Below are positions 44,327 through 52,202 of a stretch of 64,000 nucleotides of DNA, piece by piece. Each line of letters starts with the position of its first letter. The first letter of the stretch is position 1. The notes beneath the pieces are model-generated. The model saw nothing but the letters and a program-made list of their open reading frames with translations. It was not told the origin of the DNA and did no database searches. The DNA is from Holothuria scabra. Its lineage: Eukaryota; Echinodermata; Holothuroidea; Aspidochirotida; Holothuriidae. Location of the stretch: the NCBI GenBank assembly GCA_037179385.1, contig CM074187.1, forward strand, positions 2,914,001 through 2,978,000, read 5' to 3'. Position numbers and translations under genes: made by a program.

Positions 44327-45690
44327 TTAGCTTTTTCTTCGGGGCAGTCTCTCTTAAAATGGCCCAATTTTTCACAACTCCAGCATGCATTGCGTTGAAA
44401 GTTAGATCTTCTGTCTTCACATCGCTGTCTATTACTTGGTGCTCCGGGGTGCTGCTGACGGTTGTTACTCTCCTTAACTGCAAGTGAGGTTTTAAGAGCA
44501 GCTATGTCCTTGGCTAACTGTGAAACTGCCTCTTTCAGCTCACTAACAGCCTCGGTTTGAACCTTGTTTGGGAGTGTTTCCCTGACTGGAGGCAGAAAAG
44601 GTTCCAGGGGGCGGCTTGCTATTTCCTGGTCAGAATGGAGCACTCGTACTGACTTCCTTGGGGGAAAATTTCTTTGCTTCTCGACGGTATAAAAAGCTTC
44701 TATTTCTAGGGCGGCTTCCACAGCCTCTTCTAGGGTCTTGGGTCGGGTTTGATGAACTCCCAGTCTCAGTTCGGGCTCTTCTAAACAATCCACAAAATGG
44801 TCCCGAGCTAGCTGATCTTGCAGATGACCTGAGGCACCTGGATATGCAAACCGGGTAAGCCGCTTTACATCTTGAGCTAGTTCAGGTATAGTCTCTCCCT
44901 TTTTCCGGCCACGATTTCTTAGCTGAATTCTTCTTAGCTCGGTTTGGTGCGTAGGACCAAACCTACTGCCTAGTGCATCAACTAGATCCGAGTAGTTCCT
45001 TCTTCTTGCTGCATCCAGGTCAGCCAGTATAGACTGGGCGTCCCCTCTGAGACTAGCTGCCAAACAGATTGCCTTTACCCCACTGCTCCACTGATGCAAC
45101 TCGGCAACCATTTCAAACTGGGCCAAATAGTCTTCCCAAGATGTTGTGCCATCATATATTCCAGGTCTTATCCCCGATAGTCCGTTAAAATCTTGTTTCG
45201 ATTGGTTTTCATACCTGGGGGCGTATTCGGAGGTACCAGCGTGTCTTGTTTGCGAGGGCCACACTTCTTGCGGATTCATATCCCTTGTATTTCTGCCTAG
45301 AGATTGGGATGGGTTAAATATGGTGTCGGTGGGGCCCATGGGTTGAGTGGCATGTTCCCTCCACTCCATTGTGGGGGTCCCACTAGTTTCTCTTCCTGGT
45401 ACAAATGGGTTACCAGGACGCCCTCTTTCTACAAATGGATTTGTATTATGCTCAGGTGTGGGTGGCCTCCCTTCTCTTATTGGTATGCCCGACTCCCCGT
45501 GACTGTCCGTGGGGCTCCTCCTCGGGGGAACAAAACCTCTTTCAAATACCTCGGTCCGGGACAAAGATAATACCGACTCCCGGTCGGAAGCCTCGTCCAC
45601 TAGTAGCCATTCAGAGTCAGAACGGTTTTGCACCCCTTCAAGAAATCTATTAAACTCTGTTGACGCCTGTGATCCAGTAGGACTGTCCAT
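44245..45690 (-). CDS. gag: Gypsy Gag polyprotein with CCHC zinc knuckle
   Basis: 481 residues from the first ATG (45688-45690), 15 nt past the primer-binding site. The Pro/Arg-rich N-terminal region is followed by a capsid-like part (YDGTTSWEDYLAQFEMVAEL, then a FPGxxxxxL-like helical region with FAYPGASGHLQDQLARDHFV). Near the C-terminus is the nucleocapsid knuckle CWSCEKLGHFKRDC (C-X2-C-X4-H-X4-C), which binds element RNA. The reading frame overlaps protease by 82 nt (44245-44326) in the -1 relation. It is intact. Confidence 0.93.
   Translation of the reverse strand: MDSPTGSQASTEFNRFLEGVQNRSDSEWLLVDEASDRESVLSLSRTEVFERGFVPPRRSPTDSHGESGIPIREGRPPTPEHNTNPFVERGRPGNPFVPGRETSGTPTMEWREHATQPMGPTDTIFNPSQSLGRNTRDMNPQEVWPSQTRHAGTSEYAPRYENQSKQDFNGLSGIRPGIYDGTTSWEDYLAQFEMVAELHQWSSGVKAICLAASLRGDAQSILADLDAARRRNYSDLVDALGSRFGPTHQTELRRIQLRNRGRKKGETIPELAQDVKRLTRFAYPGASGHLQDQLARDHFVDCLEEPELRLGVHQTRPKTLEEAVEAALEIEAFYTVEKQRNFPPRKSVRVLHSDQEIASRPLEPFLPPVRETLPNKVQTEAVSELKEAVSQLAKDIAALKTSLAVKESNNRQQHPGAPSNRQRCEDRRSNFQRNACWSCEKLGHFKRDCPEEKANTSSEHHSSVQENKDLSRVGVDVRQES
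44263..44296 (-). promoter_or_regulatory. candidate -1 ribosomal frameshift signal (gag to protease)
   Basis: On the element strand GGAAAAC (44290-44296) stands in the gag frame as CAG GAA AAC, that is G GAA AAC. Eight bases later GTCGA (44277-44281) can pair with TCGAC (44263-44267) over a 9-nt G-rich loop. Protease is in the -1 frame and the overlap is open only from 44326. G GAA AAC is the slippery site described for visna-maedi lentivirus. That this element uses it is an inference; the stem is only 5 bp, and a pseudoknot was not modelled. Confidence 0.55.
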
Positions 45691-45705
45691 TTTATTCGTC
45701 AAAAG

Positions 45706-45723
45706 ATCCCACCGCTGCCACCA
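45706..45723 (-). other. primer-binding site, complementary to tRNA-Leu 3' end
   Basis: The element strand reads TGGTGGCAGCGGTGGGAT starting two bases (AC) after the 5' LTR. This is the exact complement of the 3' end, including CCA, of animal tRNA-Leu of the AAG type (…ATCCCACCGCTGCCA-CCA, recalled from general knowledge). It would prime first-strand DNA synthesis. Confidence 0.88.
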
Positions 45724-45725
45724 GT

Positions 45726-48116
45726 TGTAACGGCGCCCCGGGGTCCGTTTAGGGATCTTTTGTTTAATAAGAACAAACTACTGGTCAAACGGGAAGGCAG
45801 TTACATTAAAAACTCGAAACGTGAAAAACAATAACTGACAAACGCAAGTTTTAAGATGTCCTTCCACAACGGTAAATTATTATTTCAGAAAGTTTAATTA
45901 CAACAGATTAGGAATTTACAAAATGATTCAATTGATCGGTAAATCTATGATACAAAAAACATAATAAAAACGGTATCCTTCGACCGTCATGTGTCACCAC
46001 CTTGGTAAATACGTCTCGTGCTAAACTTCGGTGCGTAGCTGGCTAAATTACTGCTGTCATCCACATACGAGCCATGCGACTCGTGCTAAACTCCGGTGCG
46101 CAGCTGGCTAAATTACTGTTGTATCTCTCACACACGAGCCGTGCGTCTCGTGCTAAACTTCGGTGCGTAGCTGGCTAAATTACTATTGTCTCCCACACAT
46201 GAGCCGTGCGTCTCGTGCTGTACTTCGGTGCGAAGCTGGCTAAATTACTGCTATCTCCCTCACACGAGCCGTGCGTCTCGTGCTAAACTTCGGTGCGTAG
46301 CTGGCTAAATTACTGTTGTCTCCCCCACACGAGCCGTGCGTCTCGTGCTAAACTTCGGTGCGTAGCTGGCTAAAAGTACTGTTGTCTGTCCCACACGAGC
46401 CGTGCGTCTCGTGCTAAACTTCGGTGCGTAGCTGGCTAAATTACTGCTATCTCCCTCACACGAGCCGTGCGTCTCGTGCTAAACTTCGGTGCGTAGCTGG
46501 CTAAAAGTACTGTTGTCTGTTCCACACGAGCCGTGCGTCTCGTGCTAAACTCCGGTGCGTAGCTGGCTAAATTACTGTTGTCTCCCTCACACGAGACGTG
46601 CGTCTCGTGCTAAACTTCGGTGCGTGGCTGGCTAAATTACTGTTGTATCTCTCACACACGAGCCGTGCGTCTCGTGCTAAACTTCGGTGCGAAGCTGGCC
46701 AAATTACTGTTGTCTCTCTCTCTCACACGAGCCGTGCGTCTCGTGCTAAACTTCGGTGCGTAGCTGGCTAAAAGTACTGTTGTCTGTCCCACACGAGCCG
46801 TGCGTCTCGTGCTAAACTTCGGTGCGTAGCTGGCTAAAAGTACTGTTGTCTCTCTCTGTCACACGAGCCGTGCGTCTCGTGCTAAACTTCGGTGCGTAGC
46901 TGGCTAAATTACTGTTGCGTCCCTCACACGAGCCGTGCGTCTCGTGCTAAACTTCGGTGCGAAGCTGGCTAAATGACTGTTGTCTCCCCCACACGAGCCG
47001 TGCGTCTCGTGCTAAACTTCGGTGCGTAGCTGGCTAAATGACTGTTGTCTCCCCCACACGAGCCGTGCGTCTCGTGCTAAACTTCGGTGCGTAGCTGGCT
47101 AAATGACTGTTGTCTCCCCCACACGAGCCGTGCGTCTCGTGCTAAACTCTGGTGCGTAGCTGGCTAAATAACTGTTGCCTCCCCCACACGAGCCGTGAGT
47201 CTCGTGCTAAACTCCGGTATTACGGAACTATAAAATAAACATAATCTGACAGCTACTTTCAAAGAGAGATATTAATTTAAGCCTCTTTTAGCAGCGACTA
47301 GACTTTCCTACCGATTACTTGGTGGGTCATCCCCTCTGCACTTGTGAATCTGCCTTCCTTACACGGTCGGGCAAGGCATTAAGAGAGCTAAAGTTATCGG
47401 TCTCCACGGACTGGCCTCTCTACCCCCTCTTCACCGCAAATTAACAGAATACAACTTCCCAAAACAGACTTCGTCCCTTCTTAGCCTTCATACCAGCCAG
47501 TCTCCCTGAGTTCCCAGACTGGGTAGCAACTCCTTACCCTAGTCAGATCAAGTTCCCAGCGTAGGCCTTAACGTACCAGCCTAGGCCTCCTTGAATCCAA
47601 ACTCCCCGAGACTGACTACGTCAATTAATTCAATGTCAATTAATTAACCTCATTAACCCTGGCTAAGAATAACAGCTAATAACATACTCACACTGAAAAG
47701 CTGCAGTCTGTTCTACCGGGAAGCGCGGGCCTTCGTGTCGTTGGATCTCACCGTAAGTTACAACCGTTCTCCTTGAGCGTCTATTCACCAGTCCTCGTCT
47801 ACGTGAGAAACGGCGTGGCGAGGGATGTATTTACCGGAAACACGTGACTCTTTCTACACGGTAAGCTGAGGATGCTTTCCATTGATTGGTTTATGATCTA
47901 TTGTGTTTCCGTACCGAACTTGGACTGTCTAGACAGGTACGCGCGGGACATAAAGCAACTTCATGAAATAATTGAAAACAACCAGGGCTATGGAAAGTTC
48001 TGATTTTAATCATTTGCCAGGAAAACAACAGATCGCTTGGAATTACACACGTAGTAAAGCAAGCTATAGAGAAAAAAAAAAAATATCAACATATTTACAG
48101 TGTTCCTTCCGTCACA
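45726..48116 (-). repeat. 5' LTR of the Gypsy element (2,391 bp), 19-unit minisatellite
   Basis: Carries the same borders and unique flanks as the LTR at 36852-40096. The minisatellite (about 46010-47215) has 19 units against 32. Small differences from the partner LTR lie in the upper unique part (for example TTTGCCAGG versus TTTGCTAGG, CACTGAAAAG versus CACTGGAAAG, and the A/GA run before ATATCAAC). Confidence 0.95.
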
Positions 48117-48132
48117 ATTGCCTTGTTTTCAG

Positions 48133-48164
48133 TAAATCAACCAGCAACCCGAAAGGCAGAAATG
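48133..48164 (+). CDS. candidate 32-nt micro-exon of an unrecognised plus-strand gene
   Basis: Sits between CCTTGTTTTCAG and a consensus donor GTGAGT at 48165. With the base carried from 36798 it reads LNQPATRKAEM and leaves phase 0, matching the phase-0 start at 52049. The pyrimidine tract begins right beside the Gypsy target duplication (48117-48120). Before that insertion the intron to the preceding candidate exon would have been only about 65-70 nt. Short length limits confidence. Confidence 0.35.
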
Positions 48165-48471
48165 GTGAGTCTTAACCTAACAAAGTCATATTCGAGTTTG
48201 TCGTCGAGACGTTCGTTTCATCTTCGAAGTGAAATGCAATAAAGGACAGTGCAGATTATAAACGGTATCTAATTTAGTCAAAGAAGGCATTACGAAGATA
48301 TTACTTGATTTCATACGTGCGCACAAAATGTGTTTGACACACATTCATGCATGTTTTCTTAATTGGCGCACATTTTATTTTTTTTACTGTTTTTGAAGGA
48401 AATACTTCAAAATTTATTTCCTTTCAAACATTTTATTTTTTCTCAATTACTTTATCAGGACGCAAAAATCT

Positions 48472-48672
48472 GGGGGGGGGGGGGGGGTGAAACAAGCCAG
48501 TGAGCCACAACTTTAAAAAGGATCGTTGTCGGCTCGACTTGAACCAGCAGGTTGGAAACTTGGCCGTAAAACTCCATCTAACTAACTAGCTGACTAGCTG
48601 ACCAGCTGTCAAGCTGTCTAGCTGACTAGCTGCCTAACTAACTGACTGACTAAATGACTAACTGACTAACTG
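48472..48672 (+). repeat. poly-G run, SINE body fragment and CTGACTAA-type simple repeat
   Basis: Sixteen G (48472-48487) precede a SINE 3'-body fragment (CAAGCCAGTGAGCCACAACT, TTGGAAACTTGGCCGTAAAA) that runs into tandem CTAACTAGCTGACTAGCTGA-like words to about 48672. The simple repeat is in the position of a SINE tail. Confidence 0.7.
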
Positions 48673-49055
48673 CACTCATAAATCAAAAGAGTGAACTTAT
48701 TCACTCTTTGATTGAGTGAAAAGTGTAAATTCACTCCATTAGAGTGATAATTCACTTCAAGAGGAGTGAAGTTCCCTCCAAAAAGGGTGAAGTTCACTCC
48801 AAAAAGAGTGAAGTTCACTTCAAAAAGAGCGAAGTTTCACTCTTGATGGAGTGCCCACGGTGATCGCTCTTAAAAAAAGAGCGATCATTGCAGGCACTCT
48901 TGGTAGAGTGAATTTTCCCTCTTCCTCTAGTGAATTTCACTCTTTTTGGAGTGAACTTCACTCTTTTTGGAGGGAACTTCACTCCTCTTGGAGTGAATTT
49001 ACACTTTTCACTCGATCAAAGAGTGAATAAGTTCACTCTTTTGATTTTAGAGTGT
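48673..49055. mobile_element. foldback element, 383 bp, built of AGAGTGAA/TTCACTCT words
   Basis: The two halves are inverted copies. The left starts CACTCATAAATCAAAAGAGT, then GAACTTATTCACTCTTTGAT and GAGTGAAAAGTGTAAATTCA. The right half is the reverse complement with few changes and ends TTTTGATTTTAGAGTG. Within each half, GAAGTTCACTCCAAAAAGAG-like units repeat three to four times. The centre has its own short stem (GATCGCTCTT/AAGAGCGATC). Non-coding. Confidence 0.85.
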
Positions 49056-49784
49056 GACTAACTAACTATGGAGTGGCTAAACTTAAAAGCTCAATCCTTT
49101 TACCCCAAACTATAATTGTTGTAGTTCACGGCGACTTTCAATTGGCATATAGCTCTCTGTTTGAAAGCTTGTTTAAAAAATGCAGATAATTGTATCTCAT
49201 ATTACACATTAGGGCCTATGTTGTGTCCTAAGAGCGTTTTTAATACACAATAGCAGGTAGGGTCTTGCATTCGTAACCTGAAGCATAACAAACTGAAATT
49301 GTGTTTGGATGAGAATAAGTTTTTTATGGAGAGGTTGAGTAAGTACATATTATAAGGGAATTGGAACTGTTTTGGGTGATAGGATTAGGTCTTTGACTTA
49401 GTAAGGAGAAATGTTACAGTCTGGGTGAGATTAGGTTAGATCAGAGAGACTTCAAAAAGCGACTCAGTGGAGAAAAACCAAATATTACATTGTTAAAGCA
49501 GGAAGTTCTGTGGCAACTCTCTGGTTTAAAAAACTTTAGTAAGTATTTTAAAGTTATGCGATCCGTTATTCTCTTAAGAAGTTTTTGCTTGTTTTTCCTT
49601 CTGTATAGACAGAATGTACACATATTTCGTATCATACAAGAGAAATGTCAAGTAGTAACTTCTTTTGACCATAGTTTGTCGAACTCTTCCACTCAATCCT
49701 CATATTCAAGTTTACCTCAAGTCCAAAAATTCAAAAATATAGATTAAACTGCATACAGAGTGAATTCTAGTAGTCAAACTCTAA
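49056..49784. other. no gene recognised
   Basis: AT-rich intronic sequence of the zinc transporter with no supportable feature. Confidence 0.5.
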
Positions 49785-50192
49785 TCTTTATATACATTCT
49801 GGAGCCGAGATATAAAATGTTGAAGTTTATTCATTCAAATTAAAATGGTACATTTCACAATAATTTGTGGTGTCATTGTTGTAATACTCAAAATACAATC
49901 TTTGTATTTTTATGTTTTTCTGAATATTACTGCACCTTGTGCCAAGGTATGATAGCACTCTTACGATAATGGGGTGATGTAATAATTAAGCCCTCTCTGT
50001 GCAACATGCTATGCAAGCAAATAGGGAGTGTCAAAGGTCATAAAAACATACTTAATTTTAAAGGGAAACAAAGCAGGTAATGTGAGTTGTACAACAAGAA
50101 ATTTGCAAATGATTGAGCAACGGACCAATTTGGCGAACAAATTTCAACAATTAATGTCTCGGCTCAAAAATGTATAAAGATGAAAATTGGAC
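49785..50192. repeat. inverted-repeat element, about 408 bp
   Basis: The left end CTTTATATACATTCTGGAGC plus CGAGATATAAAATGTTGAAG is opposed by TTTCAACAATTAATGTCTCG and GCTCAAAAATGTATAAAG at the right, arms of about 43 nt with several mismatches. The style matches the inverted-repeat elements at 10740, 15290 and 32600. Non-coding. Confidence 0.65.
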
Positions 50193-50339
50193 TGTTAGGA
50201 TTCATTTTTCAGGCTGTTAAATATATGTTTTTGAATTTTGTGACTTGAGGTACACTCACTTGAAAGCTGTCTCTTCGAATTGAAGTCGAATCTGTATGCT
50301 CACAACATTTTATTATGAAAATTAAGTTGTGAATTGAGC

Positions 50340-50470
50340 CAAGTCAAGTCTAGATAAGGTTTTACGGCCCATAACCAATTGGTTTAAGTCGAGCCGGCCA
50401 CAGTTTTTTTTTTCAGTCGTGGCTCACTGGCTTGTTTTTCCTACTAGATTGCTTGTGCTGAGCATCAAGC
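50340..50470 (-). repeat. SINE 3'-body fragment (reverse orientation)
   Basis: GGTTTTACGGCCCATAACCA, AAGTCGAGCCGGCCACAG and CAGTCGTGGCTCACTGGCTTG are the complements of the SINE body words seen at 25850 and 48490. The tRNA-like head is not visible. Confidence 0.7.
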
Positions 50471-50707
50471 ACAATGACAGTACGTTAGATTTTACTGTTA
50501 AGGTCTTAAGTTCGGTAGAGCCACAGTGGAACAAGTTTCACCTCTCCCTTAAACTTGTCACTCGTGCTATGAGGCAAGATGTACAAAGCTCTGTACTTTT
50601 TTATGATGGAAATTTGAAATAAAGTTCTGACTTTTAAAAACTTGATAATATACTAGCCTTTCGTTTTATCTTGCCTGTTTCCAGATGTCCGTATTTACAC
50701 TACTAAC

Positions 50708-50854
50708 CTGCACGATAATAGCCAAATGACATCCGAGTGGTGGCAGGCTTACTTGCAAGCCAAAGGGCAAGTAGACTTATGACAAAGCCAGTGAAGTCAC
50801 TTAAAAGATGTGCCGCATCCGTCATTATTGCCAAACTACCGGATAATACGCCAC
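50708..50854 (-). CDS. SLC30A: zinc transporter (ZnT2/3/4/8-type), exon 2
   Basis: A 147-nt exon: acceptor TTAATACAG at the upper side, donor GCAG|GTTAGT at the lower side. Together with the last base of exon 1 it encodes GGVLSGSLAIMTDAAHLLSD. The HLLSD sequence is the TM2 half of the zinc site (His and Asp of HxxxD). It continues through FVISLLALWLASKPATTRMSFG and YYRA, and the Glu of RAE is completed in exon 3. Every signature of the cation diffusion facilitator core is intact. Confidence 0.95.
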
Positions 50855-52048
50855 CTGTATTAAGAAGATAATTTTGATATTTGAAACAAAAGCATTGAGG
50901 AATGTGCTGAGACCATGGAATTTCTGTATACATGGACAGAGAATGCAACGCGTTCGGTACGTCCTATTGGTAGATTGTCGCCACCGACTGGGGCAAAACA
51001 GGTGCACCAAGATGACCGCCGTAATTTGTATGATTTGACGACAACTCTCAATATTTTGAACAAGATTCCCCGTCTCATAAGTTCCCTTTCTAATTAGTTC
51101 AGGGATTAAGGTTAAGTCACGGTTATGAGATGGGGACCAATGAGATGGGGGACTATAGACTTTATCCCGCACGGAGCACACCAGCATTAGCGGAACGGGT
51201 TGCCGGGAAAAGCAGTTCCAAAGGGGAAGTACCAAAGTTCACCGTCAATTTTAGGTCCTCTTTGAGTGTAAACTGCACCTGTTAGAACATTTATTTGCTG
51301 TTTATCTTTAGTGGATATAAGAGGAGAGATGTTCATGTGTGAGTGATGGTTAATTAGGATGAACTGAAGGTAATTCAGATCATTTTAGCGTGAAAAAGAG
51401 ACAATTTCTGTCACTTTGCGAATTAATAGGGGTGAATGCACAGTCATAAACTACTTCCCCCTATAGCTCAAAATCTGTTATTGATAAGGGCAGTGATGTT
51501 GCTGAAAATTGTGCATTGGTTTGATACAGTGTATAAATTCCGAAAATACATTTGAGCATGGTTTTCTTTAATTCCGGACTTACCAGAACATTACCGGAAA
51601 AAATGTACCACTTGCTTTTTGCAAAACTATGGGCATTTTCTAAACAGGAGTGCGAATGAATATGGGTCGCAGATTGCCTTACCTGTGCGTAGATTACTAT
51701 TCAACTTGAAGAAGGGGGGGGGGGGGCGGGGTTGGTGATTTGAATTATGACAAACCCTAAAGATGTGCACGCAAGGGCGGATCCAGCAGCTAATGTAAGG
51801 GGGACGGGGCGAACGAAGTGCGCCGAAGGTGCACCACGAGCGCGAATCACGAGTATAACCGCGTCGGTTCCAGGAGCCGGCGTCAGGGCGGGGTCTAGGG
51901 GCGGAACCATGGTGGGGTTCAGGGGCAGAGCCCCCGGAAGCTCTCGGGGTATGAGAAAATTTGAATTTATAAAATTAGTTTAAAATGCCCCAAGAGTTGA
52001 GGAAAAAATGGTCAGCGATCCCTTCAATTTTACCTCTTATTGATCTAG
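50855..52048. other. non-coding; GC-rich transposon fragment 51714-51970
   Basis: No exon seen. A 13-G run (51714-51726) is followed by a GC-rich stretch ending in a CAGAGCCCCCGGAAGCTCTC motif. Similar words recur at about 54175-54200 and 56260-56282, which marks it as an interspersed element fragment. Confidence 0.5.
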
Positions 52049-52192
52049 GAGCCTCTTTGCAAGGTAGCGAGATGTTCTTTCCAGTCAGTGGACAAAGGTT
52101 TACGATTATTTACAACTCAACTGGAGTGTGGGCTGTTACTGAATTTATTCAAAAGTTACTTGCAGAATCATGTGACTAATTTGCACATGTAA
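52049..52192 (+). CDS. candidate terminal exon of an unrecognised plus-strand gene
   Basis: After a strong pyrimidine tract (TTTTACCTCTTATTGATCTAG) 48 codons run in phase 0 from EPLCKVARCSFQSVDKGL to a TAA at 52190-52192. A polyadenylation hexamer AATAAA follows at 52197-52202. The phase fits the exit of the 48133 segment. A second frame through the same stretch is open from about 51979 to 52179 (…ESCD), so coding frame and acceptor need transcript support. No family recognised. Confidence 0.4.
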   Translation, partial: EPLCKVARCSFQSVDKGLRLFTTQLECGLLLNLFKSYLQNHVTNLHM

Positions 52193-52196
52193 ATCA

Positions 52197-52202
52197 AATA
52201 AA
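52197..52202 (+). terminator. AATAAA polyadenylation hexamer
   Basis: Canonical AATAAA five bases after the TAA of the candidate terminal exon, in an A-rich context. It would serve the plus-strand gene if that gene is real. Such hexamers also occur by chance in AT-rich DNA. Confidence 0.4.

Larger units (their letters stand above)
36852..48116 (-). mobile_element. Ty3/Gypsy LTR retrotransposon, 11,265 bp, near intact
   Basis: Complete element in minus orientation: 5' LTR 45726-48116, primer-binding site 45706-45723, gag, protease, RT-RNaseH-integrase, polypurine tract 40100-40110 and 3' LTR 36852-40096. Both LTRs run TG...CA (as TGTGACGG...CGTTACA on the element strand). ATTG directly flanks both outer ends (36848-36851 and 48117-48120), a 4-bp target duplication. 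The unique parts of the two LTRs differ at only about four or five positions, so the insertion is young. It sits in intron 2 of the zinc transporter, in the same orientation as that gene. Confidence 0.95.

Noticed and set aside
40292..45730. Many plus-strand reading frames of 60-130 residues inside the Gypsy element
   Set aside because: They are antisense shadows of gag and pol, which carry clear motifs on the minus strand.
51979..52179. Alternative terminal exon reading FKMPQELRKKWSAIPS…
   Set aside because: The acceptor TTATAAAATTAG is poor. The pyrimidine-rich site before 52049 is better and also gives phase 0. The alternative is noted in that feature.
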